Assembly (NCBI GenBank): GCA_002011115.2
Contig: MTME02000094.1
Coordinates: 1 to 39,160, forward strand
From: Candidatus Pyrohabitans sp. JdFR-17
GTDB lineage: Archaea; Hydrothermarchaeota; Hydrothermarchaeia; Hydrothermarchaeales; BMS3B
Direction: 5' to 3'
DNA: 39,160 bases
Under the pieces are notes generated by a model that was not told the origin of the DNA, made no database searches, and worked only from the letters and a program-made list of their open reading frames with translations. Shown in pieces: positions 1-6,887 of the stretch. A program made the translations under genes and the position numbers. Every line of letters begins with the position of its first letter. Positions within the stretch are counted from its first letter, which is position 1.

Positions 1-499
1 TGAAATCGTTAAAGTAAGCGAGGCTGCCCTCAGGTGTGTGCACCACCAGGAAGACAGTATCCGGGATGCTGTGCGTGATTCGCACAAACTCTATACTCAG
101 CTTTGGCGCCACCTGTAGCACTTCCCCGGCCTCGAGCACATAAAGTGGATTTTTACGCTTGCCCCGAAGCTCCTGCTTCACAAGCTCTATGGTGTAGGGC
201 GTGCCTATAATAGGCGCCATGGGAAACTTCTCGGCGAGGATGGAAACCGCGCCTAAGTGGTCTAGGTGCCCATGGGTGAGCACTATCGCCTTAACCTCGC
301 CGTAATTGTCCTGAACAGAGGGGATTATTCCTCGTGAGGCAAGCTCCTCGGGAGAGAGCTTGGATATGTCCGTATCCTCATGGATGAGCACCCGATCAAG
401 GCGGATACCCATGTCTATTACAATTGCGTCGCTGCCATACTTGATGACGGTCATATTTCTGCCTACTTCCTCGTAGCCACCTACTGCAAAAATCTCCAT
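1..499 (-). CDS. Archaeal RNase J (beta-CASP metallo-ribonuclease), 3' end outside the window
   Basis: The N-terminal 166 residues of a metallo-beta-lactamase fold ribonuclease are present; the rest lies beyond base 1. The protein opens with MEIFAVGGYEEVGRN, and the zinc-binding motif THGHLDHLGAV (HxHxDH) follows at about residue 80. Both are typical of archaeal RNase J, a 5'-3' exonuclease and endonuclease that acts in mRNA decay. The ATG at 499 is chosen because AAGGTGA, formed by the tail of the preceding isomerase gene, is a good ribosome binding site. It is the last visible gene of the mvk-ipk-fni operon. In many euryarchaea the next gene in this order is geranylgeranyl diphosphate synthase, so that is what I would expect outside the window (inference). 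Confidence 0.9.
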   Translation of the reverse strand, partial: MEIFAVGGYEEVGRNMTVIKYGSDAIVIDMGIRLDRVLIHEDTDISKLSPEELASRGIIPSVQDNYGEVKAIVLTHGHLDHLGAVSILAEKFPMAPIIGTPYTIELVKQELRGKRKNPLYVLEAGEVLQVAPKLSIEFVRITHSIPDTVFLVVHTPEGSLAYFNDF

Positions 500-503
500 A
501 AAA

Positions 504-1550
504 TCACCTTAAAATGCCTCTCGCAGTGAGCCACTCCCGCGTTCTGCCTAGGATAACAACCCTCGCTTTAGAAAGCTCCTCAACGTTTTTTGAGCCGGTT
601 AAGAAAGTAGCGACGCGAAGTTCGCGCTCCACCCTGCGAAGTGCGCTTACCACAGCTTCACTACTCTTAACAGCTTCTTTAAGCAGAGGCAGAGCAATAC
701 CACACGCGCTTGCGCCAAGAGCCAGGGCTTTAGCCACGTCTATGCCGCTCCTAACTCCGCCTGTGGCGAACACAGGAATATCCACGGCTGAGACGCACTC
801 CACAACGCTCACCACAGTGGGGATGCCCCAGTCCCAGAAGGCTGAGCCCACGCTCGCGTTGTCTCTGTAATGCTCCACCGCTGCGAAGCTTGTGCCGCCG
901 AGCCCGCCCACGTCTATAGCCGAAGCGCCAGCCTCCTCGATAAGCTTCGCCTCATCTGCTGCTATTCCCGCGCCGGTTTCCTTAACTATTACAGGCACAT
1001 CGAGGGCGTCTGAAATCTCGGCAATCTTCTCAAGCGCGCCCTCAAAGTTGGTATCACCCTCCTTCTGGGCAACCTCCTGCACTGCATTGAGGTGAAGCGC
1101 TAACGCGTCTGCTTCAATCATCTCAACCGCTTTCTCCGCCTCGCGTACAGTGTAGTCCTTGCAGAACTGCACCACGCCAAGGTTGGCGATAAGAAAAACA
1201 TCCGGCGCTGCCTTTCTCGCGATGCTGAAGGTTTCCACGAGGTTAGCGTCCTCAAGAGCGGCGCGCTGGCTTCCCACGCCCAGGGGTATATTAAGCTCCT
1301 GAGCAGCAATGGCGAGGTTCTCATTTATCCTCTTCGCCTCCTCATGCCCGCCGGTCATGGCGGCAATAAACACGGGCATGTCCACCTCTCTGCCCAGAAA
1401 TTTTGTGTGCAGCCTAACCTTCTCCGCGTCCACCTCTGGCAATGCGTTATGAATTAGCACAACATCCTCAAAGCCGCTGCCTACCCTTGCCTCAACCTTC
1501 TCGCTAAGGCATATTTTAATGTGGTCGAGCTTTCTCCTGTCTGTTCTCAC
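504..1550 (-). CDS. fni: Isopentenyl-diphosphate delta-isomerase, type 2 (FMN-dependent)
   Basis: This enzyme interconverts IPP and DMAPP for archaeal lipid synthesis, using reduced FMN and Mg2+. The 348-residue length is normal for the family. Visible motifs in order are RRKLDH (5-10), MTGG (65-68), GVGSQR (91-96), HLNAVQE (153-159), QKEGDTNF (162-169), DVGGLGGT (about 215) and the phosphate-binding ATGGVRSG. The start is GTG, overlapping the upstream kinase stop as GTGA, which indicates translational coupling. Together with the next two genes it completes the archaeal mevalonate route from mevalonate phosphate products to DMAPP. Confidence 0.95.
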   Translation of the reverse strand: MRTDRRKLDHIKICLSEKVEARVGSGFEDVVLIHNALPEVDAEKVRLHTKFLGREVDMPVFIAAMTGGHEEAKRINENLAIAAQELNIPLGVGSQRAALEDANLVETFSIARKAAPDVFLIANLGVVQFCKDYTVREAEKAVEMIEADALALHLNAVQEVAQKEGDTNFEGALEKIAEISDALDVPVIVKETGAGIAADEAKLIEEAGASAIDVGGLGGTSFAAVEHYRDNASVGSAFWDWGIPTVVSVVECVSAVDIPVFATGGVRSGIDVAKALALGASACGIALPLLKEAVKSSEAVVSALRRVERELRVATFLTGSKNVEELSKARVVILGRTREWLTARGILR

Positions 1551-2329
1551 GGATAATTTCCCCCTTTAATAGCTGTGCATTTCACCGGCTCGCCTAATAA
1601 AGCTTTCTTGAGCCTTCCTTCGGCTAGGGCGTTGATTATTATAGAGTCGTAGCCAATGCGCGCGAGATTGATGAGCTCGCCTAGCTTCCCGCGCATTCCT
1701 CCTGTTGCATCGTCGCCGCGGGCTACCACTTTCAGCACATCCTCGTAATTTTCCGGGTTTATCTCAGGTATAAGCTTAGCCCCTGGCTCTTCCGGGTTCC
1801 TGTCGAATACGCCATCCACGTCTGCGGCTAACACTATTCGTTCGGGTTTAAACTCTTCCGCAAGCTTCGCCACAAGCTGATCCCCCGAGAGGATGCACAC
1901 TCCGCGTATGCTGTCGAGAACGACATCGCCGTAGAGCACCGGCGTAAGTCCAAGCTCAAAGAATCCTCTCACTGTGCTCAGGTTTATGCGCTTAACCCTT
2001 GCGTCTGAGCACTCCGCTATAGCTGAGGTTTGAACGCCTATGGCGTTGACTCCAGCTTCTATCAGCGCCTCGACCACCAGCAAGTTGAACCTCGTCATCG
2101 CTGCCCGGGTAAGCGCCACTCCACGGAGTTGCTCCTCGCTTACTATGCCTTCTGCAAGCTTGTACTCCACCGCCAGTGGATGCCCGAAACTTCCTCCACC
2201 ATGCACAACCACTAGCCTTGCCCCACTCTCTTTTATCTCCTGCGCCACACGCTTCATTACCTCAGAACGGAATGAGAACTTCCTTCGTTTGTCAGTGAGC
2301 AAGCTTCCTCCCAGTTTAAGTATATTCAT
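1547..2329 (-). CDS. Isopentenyl phosphate kinase (amino acid kinase fold)
   Basis: It phosphorylates isopentenyl phosphate to IPP, the last kinase step of the archaeal mevalonate pathway. The 260-residue protein begins with the nucleotide-binding NILKLGGSLLTDK. It has HGGGSFGH (43-50), whose final histidine corresponds to the catalytic His that separates this family from other amino acid kinases, then AADVDGVF and a GDDATGGMRGK segment. It overlaps mevalonate kinase by four bases (ATGA) and the isomerase by four bases, so the three are one translationally coupled unit. Confidence 0.93.
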   Translation of the reverse strand: MNILKLGGSLLTDKRRKFSFRSEVMKRVAQEIKESGARLVVVHGGGSFGHPLAVEYKLAEGIVSEEQLRGVALTRAAMTRFNLLVVEALIEAGVNAIGVQTSAIAECSDARVKRINLSTVRGFFELGLTPVLYGDVVLDSIRGVCILSGDQLVAKLAEEFKPERIVLAADVDGVFDRNPEEPGAKLIPEINPENYEDVLKVVARGDDATGGMRGKLGELINLARIGYDSIIINALAEGRLKKALLGEPVKCTAIKGGNYP

Positions 2330-3285
2330 CTTTCGCCACCCTCTACTCGCACACCCTCGAAAGTGATGCTAGCCTGTAACGCCTGGCTTTCTTTGCTAAG
2401 CGCTTCTAGCACGGAGTCGTATCTCTCCCTCGCAAAGGCGAGCATGCATCCTCCTCCTCCAGCTCCGGTAAGCTTGGCACCCTCTGCACCAGCGCTGCGG
2501 GCTATGTAAACCAGGCGGGAAAGCTCAGGCGTGCTTACGCCGAGAGCTTCAAGAAGACCATGGTTTATGTTCATGAGCTCGCCCAGATGAGTAAGCTCAC
2601 CCTTCTCTAAACACCGCCTCGCCTCTCTGGTAACCTTGCCTATGTTCCTTATAACCGGGTCAACCACCTCGGGCAAGCTTTCCTTCAGCCTGCGCACCTT
2701 GGCTACGAGAAGCTTGGTGGAGCGCTCTTTTTGTGTGTTTCCCACTATCAAGGGAAGCTCTTCCTCCACGTTCAGCCTCTCTATGCCCTTGCCGGGGAGC
2801 ACAAATAGCACACCTCCATACGTAGCCGCTGCGGTGTCTGTTGGCGAGGCAGAACCCTGCACCTCCAGCTCCACGCAATGGGCAAGCGCCGCAAGCCTTG
2901 AGTTGCTCACATCTTTGCCAAGCAGCGTAAGCACAGCCTTGAGCGTAGCAACACTCACCGCAGCGCTGGAACCAAGCCCAGAGGCAGGCGGAAGCTCGGA
3001 GCTTATCCTCAGCTCCAACCCTGTCTTTTCGCCTACCTCCTCAAAGGCTATGCTTACAGCGCGCTTCACATACCTGAAGGCACCATTTGTCTCATGCAGG
3101 TCTTCAAAGGTAAAGCTCTCCCAGGTACCAATGGCGTCGGAATAAACATTTATTACCTTCTCGTCCAGTCTCCTAACCCCTACTCTAACCCTTCTCTCAA
3201 TCGTACCCACGAGGGCTGGCTCGCCGTAGACAACGGCATGCTCGCCAAAGAGTATCACTTTTCCCGGCGCAGAAACGGTGAGCAT
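2326..3285 (-). CDS. mvk: Mevalonate kinase (GHMP kinase)
   Basis: This ATP-dependent enzyme converts mevalonate to 5-phosphomevalonate. The 319-residue protein carries SAPGKVILFGEHAVVYG at the N-terminus, the GHMP P-loop PPASGLGSSAAVSVA starting at residue 99, SASPTDTAAATYGG with the likely catalytic Asp150, and the C-terminal KLTGAGGGGC. The ATG at 3285 gives the family-typical N-terminus. It is the first gene of the operon. An AT-rich TTAAAAAA element at about 3307-3314 lies 20-30 bases upstream and is the probable TATA region, possibly shared with the divergent gene at 3341. Confidence 0.95.
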   Translation of the reverse strand: MLTVSAPGKVILFGEHAVVYGEPALVGTIERRVRVGVRRLDEKVINVYSDAIGTWESFTFEDLHETNGAFRYVKRAVSIAFEEVGEKTGLELRISSELPPASGLGSSAAVSVATLKAVLTLLGKDVSNSRLAALAHCVELEVQGSASPTDTAAATYGGVLFVLPGKGIERLNVEEELPLIVGNTQKERSTKLLVAKVRRLKESLPEVVDPVIRNIGKVTREARRCLEKGELTHLGELMNINHGLLEALGVSTPELSRLVYIARSAGAEGAKLTGAGGGGCMLAFARERYDSVLEALSKESQALQASITFEGVRVEGGER

Positions 3286-3340
3286 ATTCTTACAATTGCG
3301 GCGGAGTTAAAAAAGCTTGTTGCGATAATAATCTCCACCC

Positions 3341-3742
3341 ATGTTAAAGCTCCTGCTCAGGGGCATGTACTATGTGGGCAAGAGTGCAGTGCTGGGAAGC
3401 TTTGAGAAGCTGGAGAACCACGAAAAACACCTTCTAGAGGAGGCTTTTAAACGCGCTGAGTTCGTCTTTGTGGGCATTGTGGCGGACGACGAGGACAAGC
3501 GCCTGAAGGCAAAGATAAGGAAGCTTTCGAAACTTTTGGCAGCGCGCTATCCCGGGCGCTACGAGGTATTGGAGGTTCGAGGAGAGTTCGCACCAGCGGT
3601 GGAGGATGAAGAGGTCCACACCCTGGTTGTGCCATCGCAGGAGCTTGCTCGAAGCATCAACGACGCGAGAGAGAAGCGCGGACTAAAGCGCCTTGTTGTG
3701 GTGGAGGTGCTGCCGTCGGAGGTAGGGGAAACGGGAAGGTGA
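3341..3742 (+). CDS. Degenerate CoaD-like nucleotidyltransferase, C-terminally truncated
   Basis: The protein aligns without gaps, from memory, with archaeal phosphopantetheine adenylyltransferases. GSFEKLENHEKHLLEEAF sits where they have GTFDxLHxGHxxLLxxAF, followed by FVFVGIVADDE, a LVVPSQELARSIN block and EKRGLKRLVVVEVLP. The HxGH nucleotide-binding motif reads ENHE, so both catalytic histidines are gone. The protein stops about 20 residues early, before the ISSTRIR-type motif. The stop codon TGA (3740-3742) lies inside the terminal GTGAA of the tnpB remnant, so insertion probably cut off the C-terminus. Catalytic CoaD activity is unlikely. It is either a pseudogene in progress or a repurposed fold. 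ATG 3365 (MYYVGK) is an alternative start. It is divergent from mvk. Confidence 0.7.
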   Translation: MLKLLLRGMYYVGKSAVLGSFEKLENHEKHLLEEAFKRAEFVFVGIVADDEDKRLKAKIRKLSKLLAARYPGRYEVLEVRGEFAPAVEDEEVHTLVVPSQELARSINDAREKRGLKRLVVVEVLPSEVGETGR

Positions 3743-3889
3743 ACTGCCCCCAGCTAACGCAGGGAGCTTCCTGCTTCACAGAGGGAACTTACCATCATCG
3801 GCGGCTCTCTCAGCCGACCTAGGCAGAGGTTCGCCTCTCCACAGGCGTGACTTCGGGCCGTCCCAGCCCTAGGCCACCAGACGATGGCA
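3739..3889 (-). mobile_element. Right-end remnant of an IS200/IS605-family (IS1341-type) tnpB element
   Basis: On the minus strand an open frame from about 3889 to the TAG at 3754-3756 encodes RAGTARSHACGEANLCLG, then RLREPPMMVSSLCEAGSSLR. This is the low-complexity C-terminal tail typical of archaeal TnpB proteins. It runs into a right-end hairpin, GCTCCCTGC-GTTA-GCTGGGGGC (3767-3746), and ends with TTCAC (3743-3739), the usual IS605-group end layout. In active elements this stretch also forms the 3' part of the TnpB guide (omega) RNA. No zinc finger, RuvC-like domain or transposase is present upstream, so only about 150 bp of the element survive. Confidence 0.72.
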
Positions 3890-4080
3890 AAGATATATTT
3901 GCAGGAGATGGCATAAATAGCTAACGCAAGCAGGAGAAAAGTGAAAGATAAGCGGGCTCTTATCCCCCTTTTCGGAAGGGGGCTTCCGCCCGCATAAGTT
4001 AAAGTAAAGGTGAAATGTCTGTAGGTCCGATTTCACAGAACAGGGATTCTATAAAACTGGAAGGATGATCTGCCCATAAA
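3890..4080. other. Non-coding stretch with two hairpins
   Basis: No convincing gene is seen. A two-tier hairpin lies at 3952-3993: outer stem GCGGGC/GCCCGC (3952-3957 with 3988-3993) and inner stem CCCCCTT/AAGGGGG (3964-3970 with 3976-3982) around TTCGG. A second inverted repeat, GTGAAAT/ATTTCAC, is at 4010-4016 and 4030-4036. The first could terminate the truncated gene upstream, but there is no T-run. The second ends about 45 bases before the small membrane-protein gene and might affect its expression. Both roles are inference. Confidence 0.4.
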
Positions 4081-4272
4081 GTGGCTATAGCTTTACTCAT
4101 TATTGGAGTAATCTCTTTTCTTCTTTGGTATATTCAAAGAACATCATATACTCCGTTAATTCCCGCTCAGACTATGGGCTATCCCCCATGGTTCTATGCG
4201 GTTGTCATAAGCTGGCTTGTTATGATAGCATATCTTATCTTTTTGGCTTTAATAAAAAAGATGCAAGGGTAA
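4081..4272 (+). CDS. Small two-helix membrane protein, unknown function
   Basis: The 63-residue product has two hydrophobic segments, about 2-18 (AIALLIIGVISFLLWYI) and 38-58 (FYAVVISWLVMIAYLIFLAL), joined by a short polar loop with YTPLIPAQTMGYPPW. It ends in basic KKMQG. The GTG start has GGATGATC at 4063-4070 upstream, and an in-frame TGA at 4066-4068 excludes a longer start. I recognise no family. It stands alone between the tnpB remnant hairpins and a convergent radical SAM gene, so context gives no role. Confidence 0.45.
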   Translation: MAIALLIIGVISFLLWYIQRTSYTPLIPAQTMGYPPWFYAVVISWLVMIAYLIFLALIKKMQG

Positions 4273-4305
4273 TATTACAGGGTGCATACAATCTTAAAGC
4301 TTCTC

Positions 4306-6000
4306 TCAGAAAATACTCTTCAGAAACTTTGCAAAGAGGGCAAGCATCCTCTTTATCTTAAGCCCCTGAGACCAGTCCAGCTCCCGGCGGTCTATCATCA
4401 GCCTCTCCCTTAGCTCGTAGAGAGAAGCCTTCACATGCTCCTCCCCCAGGGTGCCCTGCCTTCTATGCGTATCTACAAAGCGGATCATCTCCTTGGATAT
4501 TGCTATTCTCTGCTCTATTTCCTTTAAGGTATCCAGGGGTATAAGCCCAGCGTTCGCCTTTATCTCGGCGAGCCTCAAAGCTGCGTCGTAGGAGATGTTG
4601 ATTATGTCGTCTTTGCTGAGATGACTTGTGCGGTAGCTGAGGAAGTCCTTCCAGGTAAGTCCGCGGTCAAGCAGTGAGTAGTGGTCCATGAGCGTGTGCG
4701 CATATTTAACAAAGCCGTACGCCTCTGGATTCTCGTAGGCGATTGAACCCGGGTCGAGGAAGGGTGCGTAGGGCGAGATGAAGGGTAGTAGTCTCCCACC
4801 GCGGTGCTCCTTCACTAAACTTTCAGCCAGCTTTAAAGTGGTGTCTATGCTCTCCTTAGTCTGCCCTCCCAGACCAATCATGAAATACAGGTCGAATTGC
4901 CTGCAACCAGCGTCGAAGGCTTGGGTGAGCATCTTCATCAGCGCGGCGTTAGAGTAATTCCTGCCTATGATTTCCCTAACCTTCTCGTCCCCAGACTCAG
5001 GGGACATCTCTATGGTGAAGTCGCTCACGCTCCTGCCCAGCTCTTTCATGAAGTTTCGGGATGGTGGTGCAAAGAACTCGAATATCAGGGGAATGTCCAC
5101 CTTCTCCTTTTTGAGAAGCTCAAGCACGCGCATGCCGTATCGCTCGCCGCCAATAGCCAAATCGCCAAGAATAAACGCCGGCGCCTTGAACTCCTGTATT
5201 TTGAGAATGTCCTCCACCACCATCTCGGGCTTGCGGAAGGCAACGCTATGGCGGTTGCAGACTCTCGCATAGGCATACTTAGAGCCCCCACAGGCTATGC
5301 AGTCGCTCTCACAGCCTTTGCGGGTGAGCACCGCCATTATCGGCCTTTCCAGGAACTCGTAGAAGGGCAGGATATCCAAACTTCGCGTCCTCAGCATGCT
5401 TTTGAAAACATAGTCATAGTCGAGGGAGAACTCGTCGAGGTTTTCTGGCACATAACGGATGGGGTTTACCCTAACCCGTGAACCCTCGCGGTAGCTCAAG
5501 TTTGGGACATCGCTGAGCTTCCCTTTGCCCGAGATGGCATCCATGAGTTGCACAAATGGCTTTTCTGTTGAGTCTCCACGGAGAACAAAATCCACCTCAG
5601 GCACATTAGTTAGAAGCTCTTCATGAAAGTAGCTCGAGGAGAGGCCACCCATTATCACGGGCACATCCTCGTGAACCTGTTTGCACACCCTTGCCAAGTT
5701 TATCGCACCATGAACATGTGGCATCCAGTGGAGGTCAATGCCAAAAGCCTTAGCTCGCATCTTTTTTATGTACGCCTCAAGGTCAAAGTTTGGGTCGCGG
5801 AGCATCCGCAGCGCCAGGTTAACTATCCTTACGCGGTATCCATACCTCTCCAGCGTCGAGGCTATAGACACGAAGCCTATAGGATACATTTCAAATACGG
5901 GTGTAGAAGGCACCAGGTCGTTTATCGGTCCCCAGAGGATGGGTCTCTCACGAAAGTCGAATATGCTCGGCGGGTGAAGCAGAATAAGGTCAGCCTTCAT
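4306..6000 (-). CDS. B12-binding domain / radical SAM protein (Ta0216-like)
   Basis: The 564-residue protein has an N-terminal cobalamin-binding Rossmann-like region (DLILLHPPSIFDFRER, MYPIGFVSIASTLERYGY, then VIMGGLSSSYFHEEL). A radical SAM core follows with the cluster motif CESDCIACGG (CxxxCxxC) near residue 235, and later DFTIEMSPESGDEKVRE and FDLYFMIGLGGQTKES. It lacks the DxHxxG signature of B12-binding methionine synthase domains in the part I can read, so cofactor use should be treated as likely, not shown. The substrate is unknown. ATG 6000 is preferred over GTG 6009 because GGTGCTGATC then serves as the ribosome binding site. It is divergent from trpC. Confidence 0.75.
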   Translation of the reverse strand: MKADLILLHPPSIFDFRERPILWGPINDLVPSTPVFEMYPIGFVSIASTLERYGYRVRIVNLALRMLRDPNFDLEAYIKKMRAKAFGIDLHWMPHVHGAINLARVCKQVHEDVPVIMGGLSSSYFHEELLTNVPEVDFVLRGDSTEKPFVQLMDAISGKGKLSDVPNLSYREGSRVRVNPIRYVPENLDEFSLDYDYVFKSMLRTRSLDILPFYEFLERPIMAVLTRKGCESDCIACGGSKYAYARVCNRHSVAFRKPEMVVEDILKIQEFKAPAFILGDLAIGGERYGMRVLELLKKEKVDIPLIFEFFAPPSRNFMKELGRSVSDFTIEMSPESGDEKVREIIGRNYSNAALMKMLTQAFDAGCRQFDLYFMIGLGGQTKESIDTTLKLAESLVKEHRGGRLLPFISPYAPFLDPGSIAYENPEAYGFVKYAHTLMDHYSLLDRGLTWKDFLSYRTSHLSKDDIINISYDAALRLAEIKANAGLIPLDTLKEIEQRIAISKEMIRFVDTHRRQGTLGEEHVKASLYELRERLMIDRRELDWSQGLKIKRMLALFAKFLKSIF

Positions 6001-6069
6001 GATCAGCACCGTTAAGTTTTGGGTTATACTCCAAAGCTATCGTTGAGAAATTGGAACACCGCCGCAACA

Positions 6070-6143
6070 TTTAAATACTACTTCACTATACTATAATAGC
6101 TCTTGTTGCTCATTGATGAATAAAAATATTCATTGGTGATTAA
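6070..6143 (+). promoter_or_regulatory. trp operon promoter and leader with palindrome
   Basis: TTTAAATA at 6070-6077 is a strong archaeal TATA box. Transcription would start near 6100, leaving a leader of about 44 bases. The leader contains a perfect palindrome ATGAATA-AAAA-TATTCAT (6116-6133), followed by GGTGATT as ribosome binding site before ATG 6144. The palindrome could be an operator or a small hairpin near the start codon. It does not match the TGTACA-type TRP box I know from TrpY. Confidence 0.5.
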
Positions 6144-6887
6144 ATGTTTGCAGAAATACTGGCTGATTGTAAGAGGAGGTATCGCAGGTTTAAACGAGAG
6201 GTGAAGCCTGAGCGAAAGCCGAGGAGCTTCGTGGAGGCGATTCTCGCAGCCAAAAAGCGGGGCGTAAATCCGGTTATCACCGAGGTGAAGTTTTCCTCTC
6301 CTCGCGGTGAGATACGCGAGCCGGGAAATGTGAAGGAAATCGCCATGGCGATGGAGCGGGGCGGGGCATGCGCCCTGTCGGTGTTAACTGAGGAGAAGTA
6401 CTTTAAGGGTAGCCTGGAGTACTTAAAACAGGCGGCACAGGTGAGTTCTCTGCCGGTGCTGCGCAAGGACTTCATCTTCGACGCTGCCCAGGTGGATGAG
6501 GCTTATTACTACGGCGCCGACAGCGTGCTTTTAATTTCCAGCTTTTTCTCAGAGGATGAGCTGAAAGCTCTTATTGCCAGGTGCAGGTACTTCGGGATGG
6601 AGCCACTGGTGGAGGTTCACTCTGAGCGCGACGTTCGCCTTGCGGAGCGGTGCGGAGCGCAAATTTATGTTATAAACAACCGGGACAAGGATACGCTGGA
6701 GATTGACCTATCGCGCAGCGAGAGGCTGGGGAAGCTTGTAAATGGCATAAAAATCTCAGCCTCAGGAATTTCAAGCACTGCAGAGCTAAAGCGGGTGCTT
6801 CGCCACTGCGACGCTGCACTGATTGGCACCAGCATAATGCGCAGCGACGATGTGGAGGCAGCAACGAGGAGGTTAGTATATGCGTGA
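6144..6887 (+). CDS. trpC: Indole-3-glycerol phosphate synthase
   Basis: This TIM-barrel enzyme closes the indole ring from carboxyphenylaminodeoxyribulose phosphate in tryptophan synthesis. The 247-residue protein shows the ordered family motifs VITEVKFSSPRG (active-site Lys), LSVLTEEKYFKGSLEYL, LRKDFIFDAAQVDEA, MEPLVEVHS, YVINNRDKDTLEID and ISASGISS, with the phosphate-binding ALIGTSIM near the end. It is first in the operon and overlaps trpE by eight bases. Operon mates trpD, trpF, trpA and trpB are absent here. Confidence 0.94.
   Translation: MFAEILADCKRRYRRFKREVKPERKPRSFVEAILAAKKRGVNPVITEVKFSSPRGEIREPGNVKEIAMAMERGGACALSVLTEEKYFKGSLEYLKQAAQVSSLPVLRKDFIFDAAQVDEAYYYGADSVLLISSFFSEDELKALIARCRYFGMEPLVEVHSERDVRLAERCGAQIYVINNRDKDTLEIDLSRSERLGKLVNGIKISASGISSTAELKRVLRHCDAALIGTSIMRSDDVEAATRRLVYA

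Noticed and set aside
3743-3889. RNase P RNA or SRP RNA in the gap after the CoaD-like gene
   Set aside because: The open tnpB C-terminal frame and the IS605-type right end explain the structure better, and no core motifs of those RNAs are visible.
3952-3993. Two-tier hairpin as a riboswitch
   Set aside because: No conserved riboswitch core is recognisable; a simple hairpin explains it.
4897-5481. A 194-codon plus-strand frame inside the radical SAM gene
   Set aside because: It is fully antisense to conserved radical SAM coding sequence, with no binding site or family features.
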